The translations under genes and the position numbers were made by a program. Below, piece after piece: positions 41,562-51,488 of a DNA stretch of 64,000 nt. Each line of letters starts with the position of its first letter. Position 1 is the first letter of the stretch. Below the pieces are notes generated by a model. That model saw only the letters and a program-made list of their open reading frames with translations, had not been told where the DNA came from and ran no database searches. Source of the stretch: Pseudonocardia sp. TRM90224 (lineage in GTDB: Bacteria; Actinomycetota; Actinomycetes; Mycobacteriales; Pseudonocardiaceae); contig NZ_JAJGSX010000023.1 in NCBI RefSeq assembly GCF_021245725.1, positions 62,001 through 126,000 of the forward strand, given 5' to 3'.

Positions 41562-42481
41562 CGGCCCTGGAAGGTCGGTGTTCGCTTGGCCAGGAAGTCC
41601 TTCACCGCCGCCTGGTGGTCGGCGGTCGCGGCGAGTCGCGCCTGCGCGGCGCCCTCGGCGGCGAGGACGTCGGGCAGCGCGGAGACCGCCCCGCGACGCA
41701 CCGCCCGCTTGATCTCCACGTACGCCTTGGTCGGGCCGGCCGCCAGGCGGCGGGCCAGCTCCAGCGACGTCGACAGGACGTCGTCGGGCGCGACGGCCTT
41801 GTGCAGCAGCCCCCACGCGACGGCATCCTCGGCGGTGAACTGCTCGTTCAGCAGGAGCAGCTCGGTCGCCCGCGCGACCCCGACGGCGTGCGCGAGGCTC
41901 GCCGAGAGCCCCGAATCGGCGGTCAGCCCGATGCCGGTGAACGCCGTCGAGAACTTCTGCCCCTCCGCGGCGATGCGCAGGTCACACGCCAGCGCGAACC
42001 CGAGACCGGCCCCGACGCACGCCCCGTTGATCGCCGCGACCACCGGGAACGGCAGGTCCGCCAGCTCCAGGACGATCGGGTTGTAGTGCTCGGTCACGGT
42101 GTCGAACGCGGTGGCCGGGTCGGCCTCCAGCGCGGCCGCGTGCTCGCCGAGGTCCTGGCCGACGCAGAACGCCTTGCCGGCGCCGGTGATCACGAGCGCC
42201 CGGACGTCGTCGGCAGCCGCGACCTTGCCGACGGCCTCCAGCAGGGCTTCCTTCAGCTCCTTCGTCAGCGCGTTGTAGCGGGCGGGCCGGTTGAGGGTGA
42301 GCACGGCGACGGCCTCGTCGGTCTCGTCGCGGGTGACGAGCACGGCAGGATCAGCAGGCTCGGCCGGCTTCGCAGCGGGCTCCGCGGCTGGAGCCTCGGC
42401 CTTCGCAGCGTCAGACGTGGCTGCGTCAGCCGTGGTGGTGTCAGGGGTGTCGGCGGGGACGGGGGCGGGGTCCTCGGTCAT
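41558..42481 (-). CDS. Enoyl-CoA hydratase/isomerase family protein, PaaG-like
   Basis: The 307-residue protein has a crotonase core with oxyanion-hole segments AFCVGQDLGEH and GACVGAGLGFALACDLRIAA, and IGLTADSG, where the Asp matches the single acid of PaaG-type isomerases while the first hydratase Glu is missing. PaaG isomerises the 1,2-epoxyphenylacetyl-CoA to its oxepin. An unusual N-terminal stretch of about 45 residues, rich in Ala, Pro and Glu, precedes the core. ATG 42481 is preferred; GTG 42487 adds two residues. It is coupled to the TetR gene. Confidence 0.83.
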   Translation of the reverse strand: MTEDPAPVPADTPDTTTADAATSDAAKAEAPAAEPAAKPAEPADPAVLVTRDETDEAVAVLTLNRPARYNALTKELKEALLEAVGKVAAADDVRALVITGAGKAFCVGQDLGEHAAALEADPATAFDTVTEHYNPIVLELADLPFPVVAAINGACVGAGLGFALACDLRIAAEGQKFSTAFTGIGLTADSGLSASLAHAVGVARATELLLLNEQFTAEDAVAWGLLHKAVAPDDVLSTSLELARRLAAGPTKAYVEIKRAVRRGAVSALPDVLAAEGAAQARLAATADHQAAVKDFLAKRTPTFQGR

Positions 42482-42498
42482 CCGCACATGCTAGCGGC

Positions 42499-42516
42499 CG
42501 ACCGAACGATCGGTCG
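42499..42516. promoter_or_regulatory. Candidate TetR operator before the PaaG-like gene
   Basis: CGACCGAACGATCGGTCG is palindromic with 7-bp outer arms (CGACCGA/TCGGTCG) and one central mismatch. It ends 18 bp before the coding start and shares ACCGAACGA with the site before paaA. It would let the TetR protein, encoded in the same unit, control its own operon. Confidence 0.6.
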
Positions 42517-42526
42517 CAGGCCGGCG

Positions 42527-42599
42527 GTGGCCGTCGACAACGACGTTCTGGCTGTTTGTTAGCGCTCACATCAACCAAAAGGTCGTTGTCGACGGCCAC
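42527..42599. repeat. 18-bp inverted repeat with a LacI-type operator in its loop
   Basis: Perfect arms GTGGCCGTCGACAACGAC (42527-42544) and its complement (42582-42599) flank a 37-nt spacer. Inside the spacer is TGTTAGCGCTCACA (42557-42570), a near-palindrome like LacI-family operators. The right arm ends 1 bp before the gcvP stop codon, so the structure may terminate gcvP; the long loop and operator are unusual for a terminator. Confidence 0.75.
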
Positions 42600-42600
42600 G

Positions 42601-45462
<2,862 letters not shown>

Positions 45463-45509
45463 GTGAGGTGCTCCTCGGCTCGGGCGGACGCGTGCTTCAG
45501 CGCCCTCCC

Positions 45510-45720
45510 CCTCTGTCGCTGCCCTGACCAGGGCGCCTGAGAGATTCACCCGGAGGACCCGGGCTTTCCCCGTCGGCGGACGGGCCGCTGCCGAACCGCC
45601 GCAGCATCCCGTCGCTTTCCAGAGGCGTCTCGCCCGCGCGGTCCGGGGTGCCTGAGAGATTCCGGGGAGGAATTGCTCCTTCGGCGCCCGGTCTCCAGTG
45701 GACCGGGACTCTCCCGCGTG
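45510..45720 (-). promoter_or_regulatory. Tandem glycine riboswitch of gcvP
   Basis: On the minus strand two glycine aptamers follow each other. The first (about 45720-45647) has GGGAGAG, the conserved GCGCCGAAGGAGCAA core and CTCTCAGG. The second (about 45636-45533) has GGCGAGACGCC, an unusually large variable stem (GCGGCGG...CCGCC) and ATCTCTCAGGCG. An expression platform of about 70 bp with the CCTGGTCAGGG hairpin leads to the gcvP start. Tandem aptamers bind glycine and usually raise gcv expression. Confidence 0.85.
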
Positions 45721-45757
45721 GGGTCGGCGACTACCCGGCAAGCCTACTCGCACCCCG

Positions 45758-45824
45758 ACTTCCCCACCGTTTTGCGTACCTGCGCGCCCGTGGGGCGCGC
45801 AGGTGGACAAAACGGTGGGGAAGT
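45758..45824. repeat. Family-B palindrome downstream of the NAD-epimerase gene
   Basis: Outer arms ACTTCCCCACCGTTTTG pair perfectly for 17 bp; three mismatches follow, then 12 more pairs (ACCTGCGCGCCC) and a GTG loop. It starts 5 bp after the stop side of the 45830 gene and precedes the gcvP riboswitch promoter, fitting a terminator that shields gcvP from upstream transcription. Confidence 0.87.
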
Positions 45825-45829
45825 TCGGG

Positions 45830-46681
45830 TCAGCTCGTGCCGAGGTGGCCGCGCCAGCTCGGGTAGCGCGGCGTCCAGCCGAGCGCCGTGCGGGCGCGGG
45901 TGTTGTCGGCGCCGCGGGCCGTTCCGGGCCGCGGGGAGTCGTCGCGTGGCGGCTCCGGCGCGCCGACGGCGGCGCAGAACGCGGGGACCCAGTCGCTGCC
46001 GGCCGCGGGCTCGTCGTCGCAGATGTTCACGACGCCCGCCGGCCATTCCAGCGCCGCGAGCGCGGCCGCCGCAGCGTCGTCGACGTGCACGAAGCTGCTC
46101 ACGGCGGCGTCGGCGACCAGCCGGCCCGCGCGGGCCGCATCAGCTCGCGACCCGTCCGGCGCGTACCACGTGCCGGGGCCGTAGAAGAGGCCGTAGCGCA
46201 GCACAACCGCCTCCGGCATCTCCCCCACGGCCGCTTCCAGCGCCGCGACCCCCCGCACGGACGTACGGCGCGGCTCGGCGGCGTCGACGTCGAGCGGGTC
46301 GCCCTCCCGCGCCGGCCCATCACCGGCCACACCCGCCCAGCTGATGCTCTGCGCGACCATCCGCTTCGCGCCGGCGGCGAGGGCAGCGTCGACCAGGTTG
46401 CGGGTGCCGACCCTGCGCAGCTGCGCGTTGGCCGCGAGGTCCGCATCGCCCAGGTCGGTCAGCTGGTGCAGCACGACGTCCGGCGCGGCCTCGCGCACCA
46501 CGTCCACCAGCGCGTCCCGGTCCGTGACGTCGACGACCGCCGGTGTCACACCCGGCCCGCGCAGGACGTCGGCGGTGGACCGCGAGCGGGTCAACGCGAC
46601 CACCGAGCACCCAGCGGCGGTCAGCAACGGCAGCAGCCGCCGCCCGACCACGCCGGACGCGCCTGCCAGGACGAGCCTCAC
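45830..46681 (-). CDS. NAD-dependent epimerase/dehydratase family protein
   Basis: The 283-residue protein has an extended-SDR Rossmann motif GASGVVGRRLLPLL at residues about 7-20, then VVLHQLTDLGDADL, RMVAQSISWAGVAGD and VVLRYGLFYGPGTWY, where the Tyr normally in YxxxK is not obvious. It is an atypical extended SDR with no known substrate. GTG 46681 overlaps the stop of the cupin gene (GTGA-type overlap), so the two are coupled. Confidence 0.8.
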   Translation of the reverse strand: MRLVLAGASGVVGRRLLPLLTAAGCSVVALTRSRSTADVLRGPGVTPAVVDVTDRDALVDVVREAAPDVVLHQLTDLGDADLAANAQLRRVGTRNLVDAALAAGAKRMVAQSISWAGVAGDGPAREGDPLDVDAAEPRRTSVRGVAALEAAVGEMPEAVVLRYGLFYGPGTWYAPDGSRADAARAGRLVADAAVSSFVHVDDAAAAALAALEWPAGVVNICDDEPAAGSDWVPAFCAAVGAPEPPRDDSPRPGTARGADNTRARTALGWTPRYPSWRGHLGTS

Positions 46682-47076
46682 CGGGCGGCCCGCAGGTGCC
46701 GACGCTCCTCCAGCTCGGCGGCGTCGACGAAGGTCAGCATCGGCTCGCCGGGCCGGCCGAGCATGACCGCGATGAACCGGCTGCGCGCGTCGGCGAGCTG
46801 GTTGGCGGCCTGGTAGTGGATCACGTCGCCGCCCGGCTCCCAGAACGCCTCCCCCGCGCGGATGATCCGCTCCGGCTCGCCTTCCAGCTCGAACACGATC
46901 GCGCCCTCCACGACGTAGCCGAAGACGGGCCCGGAGTGGCGGTGCGGCGCCGCGCCCGGATCACCGGGTGGCAGGTCGACCTCCACGGTCATCGCCTCCG
47001 ATCCGTCGGGCACGACCGGTGTCACGTGATCCAGCAGCATCGTCAACGTCGAGCGGGAGGCCTGTGTGCTTGTCAT
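46678..47076 (-). CDS. Cupin-domain protein
   Basis: The 132-residue protein has a single cupin barrel: PGAAPHRHSGPVFGYVVEGAIVFELEGEPERIIRAGEAFWEPGGDVIHYQ, with metal-binding His and Glu in the two cupin motifs. Such small cupins bind metals and act as sensors, isomerases or dioxygenases. ATG 47076 starts close to the fold; a longer in-frame start exists upstream. It is coupled to the epimerase gene and divergent from the YiaAB gene. Confidence 0.8.
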   Translation of the reverse strand: MTSTQASRSTLTMLLDHVTPVVPDGSEAMTVEVDLPPGDPGAAPHRHSGPVFGYVVEGAIVFELEGEPERIIRAGEAFWEPGGDVIHYQAANQLADARSRFIAVMLGRPGEPMLTFVDAAELEERRHLRAAR

Positions 47077-47097
47077 ACCGGCGACGCTACCGGCAAC

Positions 47098-47153
47098 TGG
47101 ACCGCCGAAATGGACCAGTGATCGCCGTAGTCGGTGGTCCACTTCTGGGTCCA
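47098..47153. promoter_or_regulatory. Cluster of GGTCCA/TGGACC half-sites in a divergent promoter region
   Basis: The 147-bp gap between the cupin and YiaAB genes has TGGACC (47098), TGGACCA (47111), TGGTCCA (47135) and TGGGTCCA (47146). The second and third are inverted around a 17-bp spacer. They could be sites for a regulator of the divergent pair. Pattern only. Confidence 0.3.
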
Positions 47154-47223
47154 CTCGGGTCGGCCGGCGTGATCACGTAGTCCTACGGATGTGACCCGCG
47201 TCGCATCCCACGACGATCGCGGT

Positions 47224-47523
47224 ATGACCACCAAGGCGCCCCAGCCGACGTCGACGTTCGCGTTCGAGCTCCAGACGATGATCTCGTTCGGCGTCGCGAT
47301 GCTCGCGGTGGCGATCGCGCTGTGGAACATCCCCGCCGACCCGTGGATCCGCGGCTTCATGGCCGTCGCCGTGCTCTACCTGGTCACCTCGACGTTCACG
47401 CTCGCCAAGATCGTCCGCGATCGCCAGGAGTCGTCCAGCGTGCTGAGCAGGGTCGACCAGGCCCGGCTCGACAAGCTCCTGGCCGAGTTCGACCCCTACA
47501 AGGTCGACACACCCACCACCTGA
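47224..47523 (+). CDS. YiaA/YiaB-like two-helix inner membrane protein
   Basis: The 99-residue protein contains the YiaAB domain: two membrane helices (MISFGVAMLAVAIALWNIP and GFMAVAVLYLVTSTFTLAKIV, about 20-38 and 49-69) joined by a short turn, then a soluble tail RDRQESSSVLSRVDQARLDKLLAEFDPYKV. Function is unknown. ATG at 47224. Its stop converges on the MerR gene with a 4-bp gap. Confidence 0.85.
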   Translation: MTTKAPQPTSTFAFELQTMISFGVAMLAVAIALWNIPADPWIRGFMAVAVLYLVTSTFTLAKIVRDRQESSSVLSRVDQARLDKLLAEFDPYKVDTPTT

Positions 47524-47527
47524 GCGG

Positions 47528-48106
47528 TCAGCTGATGGCGCGGCGTGCCCTGCGACGCGAGAGCTCGTCCTCCGGTGCGTCGTCGACGGAGCCGCCGTCG
47601 GCGCGCTCCACCGGGAAGTCCTTGATCGAGCCGCTGATCTCGCGCATGGCGCCGCTGACCGCGATGCCGAAGACACCCTGGCCGCCGCGCAGCAGGTCGA
47701 CGACCTCCTCCGGCGACGCGCACTCGTAGACGGTGGTGCCGTCGCTGAACAGCGTGATGCCGGCGAGGTCGCGGATGCCGCGACGGCGGAGGTGCTCGAC
47801 CGCGACGCGGATGTTCTGCAGCGACACCCCCGCGTCGAGCAGCCGCTTGACGACCTTGAGGACCAGCACGTCCTTGAAGGAGTACAGGCGCTGCGAGCCC
47901 GACCCGGCCGCTCCCCGGATCGAGGGCACGACGAGCCCGGTGCGGGCCCAGTAGTCGAGCTGGCGGTAGGTGATGCCGACAACCTGGCAGGCGGTGGGGC
48001 CGCGGAAGCCGACCAGCTGGTCGGGCATTCCGTCGAGGCCGGCGCCGAGGAGGGGGTCCGGGAAGAGCTCACCTTGCTCTGGCGTGCCGGACGGCGGGTC
48101 TTCCAC
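47528..48106 (-). CDS. MerR-family regulator, Rv1830 type
   Basis: The 192-residue protein has FRGPTACQVVGITYRQLDYWARTGLVVPSIRGAAGSGSQRLYSFKDVLVLKVVKRLLDAGVSLQNIRVAVEHLRRRG, the MerR DNA-binding domain, followed by ITLFSDGTTVYECASPEEVVDLLRGGQGVFGIAVSGAMREISG. This is very close to the mycobacterial Rv1830 type, which lies beside DUF151 in the garA region. Its effector is not known. ATG 48106; the DUF151 gene is upstream, with a 226-bp gap and a hairpin between. Confidence 0.88.
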   Translation of the reverse strand: MEDPPSGTPEQGELFPDPLLGAGLDGMPDQLVGFRGPTACQVVGITYRQLDYWARTGLVVPSIRGAAGSGSQRLYSFKDVLVLKVVKRLLDAGVSLQNIRVAVEHLRRRGIRDLAGITLFSDGTTVYECASPEEVVDLLRGGQGVFGIAVSGAMREISGSIKDFPVERADGGSVDDAPEDELSRRRARRAIS

Positions 48107-48168
48107 CGAACTCCTTCCCGCCGGGGCCCGCCCGAACGGCGTCGGCCCTCAGATGTTCACCACGCCGT

Positions 48169-48192
48169 GCCGGCCACCCCATGGTGGCCGGC
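48169..48192 (-). terminator. Hairpin between DUF151 and MerR genes
   Basis: Perfect 10-bp arms GCCGGCCACC/GGTGGCCGGC with a 4-nt loop, about 140 bp downstream of the DUF151 stop and 62 bp before the MerR start. It may end DUF151 transcription or act in the MerR leader. Otherwise the 226-bp gap (48107-48332) shows nothing clear. Confidence 0.5.
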
Positions 48193-48332
48193 AACAACCG
48201 TGTGAGCTGACGGTAAGCGGGGAGGCCCTGCGGGTCAACGCGGCGCGCCGCCGATGGTCACCCGCTCAGTGGCGTGTCGTAACCGTCCGGGCTACCGGGC
48301 GGTCTCCCGCGGCGTGTCGGCGGCGGTGCCGC

Positions 48333-48806
48333 TCAGGGTTGGGCGCCCCGGAAATCCTCCGGGGAGATCGAGTCGAGGAACTCGCGGAACTTCTCGACCT
48401 CGTCCTCCTGCTCGTCGGGAATGATCAGCCCGGCCTCGGCGAGCACGCTCTCCTCGGCATGGATGGGCACCCCGATCCGCAATGCCAGCGCGACCGAGTC
48501 GCTCGGGCGCGCCGACACCTTCACACCGCCGTCGAAGATCAGCTCGGCGTAGAAGGTGCCCTCCTGGAGATCGGTGATGCGCACCTGCTCCAGGCGACGG
48601 CCCAGTCCTGCGATCACGTCCTTGAGGAGGTCGTGCGTCAGGGGCCGGGCCGGTTTCACCCCCTGCTGCTCCAGGGCGATCGCGGTGGCCTCCACCGAGC
48701 CGATCCAGATCGGCAGATAGCGGTCGCCACTGGTCTCCCGCAACAGGAGGATCGGCTGGTTCGCGGGCAGTTCGACCCGTACGCCCACGACGCGCATCTC
48801 GCTCAT
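48333..48806 (-). CDS. Bifunctional nuclease family protein (DUF151)
   Basis: The 157-residue protein is a DUF151 protein, Rv1829 type: MRVVGVRVELPANQPILLLRETSGDRYLPIWIGSVEATAIALEQQGVKPARPLTHDLL and FYAELIFDGGVKVSARPSDSVALALRIGVPIHAEESVL. A plant relative has nuclease activity on RNA and DNA; the bacterial role is unknown. ATG 48806 has AGGAGGAGGGCGC before it. In mycobacteria it follows garA and Rv1828; here only an inverted repeat separates it from garA. Confidence 0.9.
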   Translation of the reverse strand: MSEMRVVGVRVELPANQPILLLRETSGDRYLPIWIGSVEATAIALEQQGVKPARPLTHDLLKDVIAGLGRRLEQVRITDLQEGTFYAELIFDGGVKVSARPSDSVALALRIGVPIHAEESVLAEAGLIIPDEQEDEVEKFREFLDSISPEDFRGAQP

Positions 48807-48912
48807 GCGCCCTCCTCCTCCTGACGGTCCTGCTGGGCTCGACGCTACACGGGACGGGAGGCCTGCGCCCGACTCCGGACGGGCGGCAAGGCCATTCCTT
48901 CCCGTGTTGCTA

Positions 48913-49079
48913 CTAGTGCGGTGGCCGCGGACGTTGCCGGGTTGATCGCGTGATCCAGGCGGCGCGTCGCAAGGCGCCGCCCGCAGCTCAGACCGGGCGT
49001 CTTTGCAAGGGCGGCAACGCCGCGAGGCGTCGTCTGGGCGCGCGAGCGACCCGGATGACGTTCGCGGCCGCCGCACTAG
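48913..49079. repeat. 167-bp imperfect inverted repeat in the garA-DUF151 gap
   Basis: The ends are inverted: CTAGTGCGGTGGCCGCG at the left and its near-complement (CTAGTGCGGCGGCCGCG when read from the other strand) at the right. Symmetry continues inward with gaps through ACGT, CCGGGT, CCAG and CGCCTCGC to a GCCGCCC/GGGCGGC pair around the centre near 48996. It begins just 5' of the DUF151 promoter side and ends at the garA stop codon. It could be a MITE-like element or a long terminator; it lies where the Rv1828/ftsR gene would be in mycobacteria. Confidence 0.75.
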
Positions 49080-49513
49080 CCCCTCGGACCGGTGATGAAG
49101 ACGAGCCGGAACTTGCCTATCTGCACCTCGTCGCCGTTCACCAGCACGGCGGTGTCCACCGGCTCGCGGTTGACGTAGGTGCCGTTGAGGCTGCCGACGT
49201 CGACGACGATGAACTCGCCGGCGTCGCTGCGGAACTCCGCGTGGCGGCGCGAGACGGTGACGTCGTCGAGGAAGATGTCGCTGTCGGGATGCCGCCCGGC
49301 GCTGGTCGTCGAGCGGTCGAGCAGGAACCGCGAGCCTGCGTTGGGCCCGCGCTTGACCACCAGCAGTGCGGCGCCCTCAGGCAGGGCCTCGACGCCGGAT
49401 ACCGGCTGGTCCTGGGCTGGCTGCTCCGCCTCGGAGAGGAAATCGGCTCGGAAGACCGAGGTGGTCTCCGGCGCGCGCTCCGGGGGAACGCCAGGCCCGT
49501 CGTTCGTCGTCAC
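49076..49513 (-). CDS. garA: FHA-domain metabolic regulator GarA/OdhI type
   Basis: The 145-residue protein has an N-terminal phospho-motif PETTSVFRADF (Thr17/Thr18) and a C-terminal FHA domain: NAGSRFLLDRSTTSAGRHPDSDIFLDDVTVSRRHAEFRSD, VDVGSLNGTYVN. In mycobacteria and corynebacteria, PknB/PknG-type kinases phosphorylate the ETT motif; the unphosphorylated protein inhibits 2-oxoglutarate dehydrogenase and related enzymes. ATG 49513. It lies downstream of gcvH with a 116-bp gap. Confidence 0.92.
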   Translation of the reverse strand: MTTNDGPGVPPERAPETTSVFRADFLSEAEQPAQDQPVSGVEALPEGAALLVVKRGPNAGSRFLLDRSTTSAGRHPDSDIFLDDVTVSRRHAEFRSDAGEFIVVDVGSLNGTYVNREPVDTAVLVNGDEVQIGKFRLVFITGPRG

Positions 49514-49629
49514 CTCGGGGTCTCCTCCTGGGGAATGTGCCTAGGTTTCTGCACCGCCCGTGCGGGCGATGCTGCTGCGGTTCAACCTACCGTGTGGGCC
49601 TGCGCCGGGCCGGACAGCCCGGCCACGGG

Positions 49630-50016
49630 TCAGGCGCCGGTCAGCTCCTGGTAGGCGGCGGCGTCGAGGAGGCCGGAAACGGCCTCGTCCGAGCCGTCGG
49701 CCAGCGTGATCTCGACCAGCCACCCCGCCTCGTACGGACCGGAGTTGATCAGTTCCGGGTTGTCCTGCAGCGCCTCGTTCACCGCCGCGACGGTGCCACC
49801 CACCGGCGCGTAGATGTCCGAGACCGACTTCGTCGACTCGACCTCGCCGATCGCCGCGCCCGCCGCGACCGTGTCGCCCACGTTCGGGAGCTGGACGAAG
49901 ACGACGTCACCGAGCTGGTCCTGGGCGTGGTGGGTGATGCCGACCCGCACCACCCCGCCACCCTGCTCGCGGACCCACTCGTGCGCTTCGGTGTAGCGGA
50001 GGTCTTCGGGGATCAC
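49630..50016 (-). CDS. gcvH: Glycine cleavage system H protein
   Basis: The 128-residue protein is GcvH: LRYTEAHEWVREQGGGVVRVGITHHAQDQLGDVVFVQLPNVGD, with the lipoylated Lys63 in VESTKSVSDIYAPVGG and the C-terminal GPYEAGWLVEITL. It carries the aminomethyl group between GcvP and GcvT. GTG 50016 starts the family sequence directly. No riboswitch is seen before it, unlike gcvP. No gcvT is in the window. Confidence 0.93.
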   Translation of the reverse strand: MIPEDLRYTEAHEWVREQGGGVVRVGITHHAQDQLGDVVFVQLPNVGDTVAAGAAIGEVESTKSVSDIYAPVGGTVAAVNEALQDNPELINSGPYEAGWLVEITLADGSDEAVSGLLDAAAYQELTGA

Positions 50017-50321
50017 GCGCGGAAGCGTAGCCCGTGTCGCGAAAGGCGGGACCGATGGGCATCGTGATCCACATCGCTGCCCGCGGTGCACCGCCCCGCG
50101 CGTCGGACCAGGTACCCGCGAGCGGCATGCGTGCGCAACGCACGCACCCACCGGCACCCACCCGGCCCCGACCCTCTGCGCGCGGAGGGACACCGGCAGC
50201 CCGCGGGGCGTCACCTTCCACCCCGAAGTTCCCCACCGTTTTGGGTGGATGCGCACCTGTAGAGCGCGCATGTGCACAAAACGGTGGGGAACTTCGCAGG
50301 GTCCCGGACCTTTGCCGCGAC
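50017..50321. other. 305-bp gap between pgsA-like gene and gcvH
   Basis: Contains the family-B palindrome at 50224-50296 near the pgsA side. The remaining 200 bp before gcvH must hold its promoter, but no clear -35/-10 pair is seen; a TGCGTGCGCAACGCACGCA inverted repeat lies at about 50129-50147. In mycobacteria three genes (Rv1823-1825) fill this place. Confidence 0.55.
50224..50296. repeat. Family-B palindrome at the pgsA-like 3' end
   Basis: A perfect 20-bp outer stem (arms CGAAGTTCCCCACCGTTTTG) closes an imperfect inner stem containing ATGCGC/GCGCAT. It lies 26 bp after the stop side of the pgsA-like gene (minus strand) and well before gcvH, so it most likely ends pgsA transcription. The inner part is more diverged than in the other copies. 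Confidence 0.87.
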
Positions 50322-50918
50322 CTACGGCAGAGGCGCCACGGGCTTGCGCAGCGCCAGGACGAACTGGGCGAAGTAGAGGCCGCCGGAGTAGAGGTACAGC
50401 GCTATCCCCCAGATGCCGAACGCGAGGCCGAGCGGGAGCGCGATCCCGGCCGCCCACCCCGTCGACTGTCCGAGCAGCAGCAGCGGGAACGCGTAGAGCA
50501 GCAGGAACGTCGCGGCCTTCCCGAGGTAGGTGACGACGAACGGGCCGTAGCCCCGGCGCCGGAGCACGGCGAGGCACGCGGCGAGCACGAGGTCGCGGGC
50601 GACGAGCGCGACGACCGCCCACCACGGGATGATCTCGCGCGCGCCGAGCGCGATCAGCGCGGAGAGGATGTAGAGGCGGTCGACGGCGGGATCGAGCAGC
50701 GCCCCGAGCCTGCTGTACTGGCCGAGCAGGCGGGCCAGCTTCCCGTCGAGCCAGTCGGTGACGCCGCCGACGGCGAGCACCACGATCGCCCACCCGTCCT
50801 CGCGGGCAACGAGCAGGAGCCACAGGAACAGCGGAACGCCGGCCAGCCGCAGCACGCTCAGCACGTTCGGGACGGTGAGGATGCGCCGGTCGCGCCCGTC
50901 GTCGGGTTGCGTCGACAC
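50322..50918 (-). CDS. CDP-alcohol phosphatidyltransferase family protein (PgsA2-like)
   Basis: The 198-residue membrane protein has the CDP-alcohol phosphotransferase motif DWLDGKLARLLGQYSRLGALLDPAVDR, with all conserved Asp and Gly residues, and about six membrane helices. Members use CDP-diacylglycerol to make phosphatidylglycerol phosphate, phosphatidylinositol or cardiolipin. The position next to gcvH/garA matches mycobacterial pgsA2 (Rv1822). GTG 50918. It is divergent from the OsmC gene by 39 bp. Confidence 0.87.
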   Translation of the reverse strand: MSTQPDDGRDRRILTVPNVLSVLRLAGVPLFLWLLLVAREDGWAIVVLAVGGVTDWLDGKLARLLGQYSRLGALLDPAVDRLYILSALIALGAREIIPWWAVVALVARDLVLAACLAVLRRRGYGPFVVTYLGKAATFLLLYAFPLLLLGQSTGWAAGIALPLGLAFGIWGIALYLYSGGLYFAQFVLALRKPVAPLP

Positions 50919-50957
50919 GCCCGGGAGCGTAGCCGCAGGCCGCCGCCGAGGGGCACG

Positions 50958-51488
50958 ATGCCGCCCATGGATGCTTCCGCGCTCAAGGACCGACTCAAGG
51001 CGCTGCAGGCGCCGTTGAAGGCGCGGTACCGCGACGATCCCGGTGCCGCGCTCGTGACGCTCACCGCCGACGGCGAGCTCGACGGCTCCGGCATCGCGTG
51101 CCGGGTGCGCACCGCCACTGCGCTCGCGGAGGCCGGGCTGCACCCGGCGACCGGCGGCGACGGGAGCCAGCTCTGCTCCGGCGACATGCTGCTGGAGGCG
51201 CTGGTCGCCTGCGCCGGGGTGACGCTGCGGGCGGTCGCGACGGCGCTGGGGCTGGACGTCTCGGGCAGCGTCCGCGCCGAGGGCGATCTCGACTTCCGCG
51301 GGACACTCGGCGTCGACAAGGAGGCACCGGTCGGCTTCCGCGACATCCGGCTCACGTTCGACCTGCGCACGGATGCGTCCGCCGACGAGGTGGCGACGCT
51401 GCTGAAGCTGACCGAGCGCTACTGCGTGGTGCTGCAGACGCTGGTGTCCTCGCCGACCACCTCGGTGTCGGTGTCGGTGTCGGCATGA
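50958..51488 (+). CDS. OsmC family protein
   Basis: The 176-residue protein matches the OsmC/Ohr family: ACRVRTATALAEAGLHPATGGDGSQLCSGDMLLEALVACAGVTLRAVATALG holds the CxGDMLLEAL-like and ACAG parts with the two reactive cysteines, and RDIRLTFDL lies later. Such proteins are thiol peroxidases for organic hydroperoxides or of unknown thiol chemistry. ATG 50958 has GAGGGG before it; ATG 50967 is possible. It overlaps the ThDP gene (ATGA). Confidence 0.83.
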   Translation: MPPMDASALKDRLKALQAPLKARYRDDPGAALVTLTADGELDGSGIACRVRTATALAEAGLHPATGGDGSQLCSGDMLLEALVACAGVTLRAVATALGLDVSGSVRAEGDLDFRGTLGVDKEAPVGFRDIRLTFDLRTDASADEVATLLKLTERYCVVLQTLVSSPTTSVSVSVSA

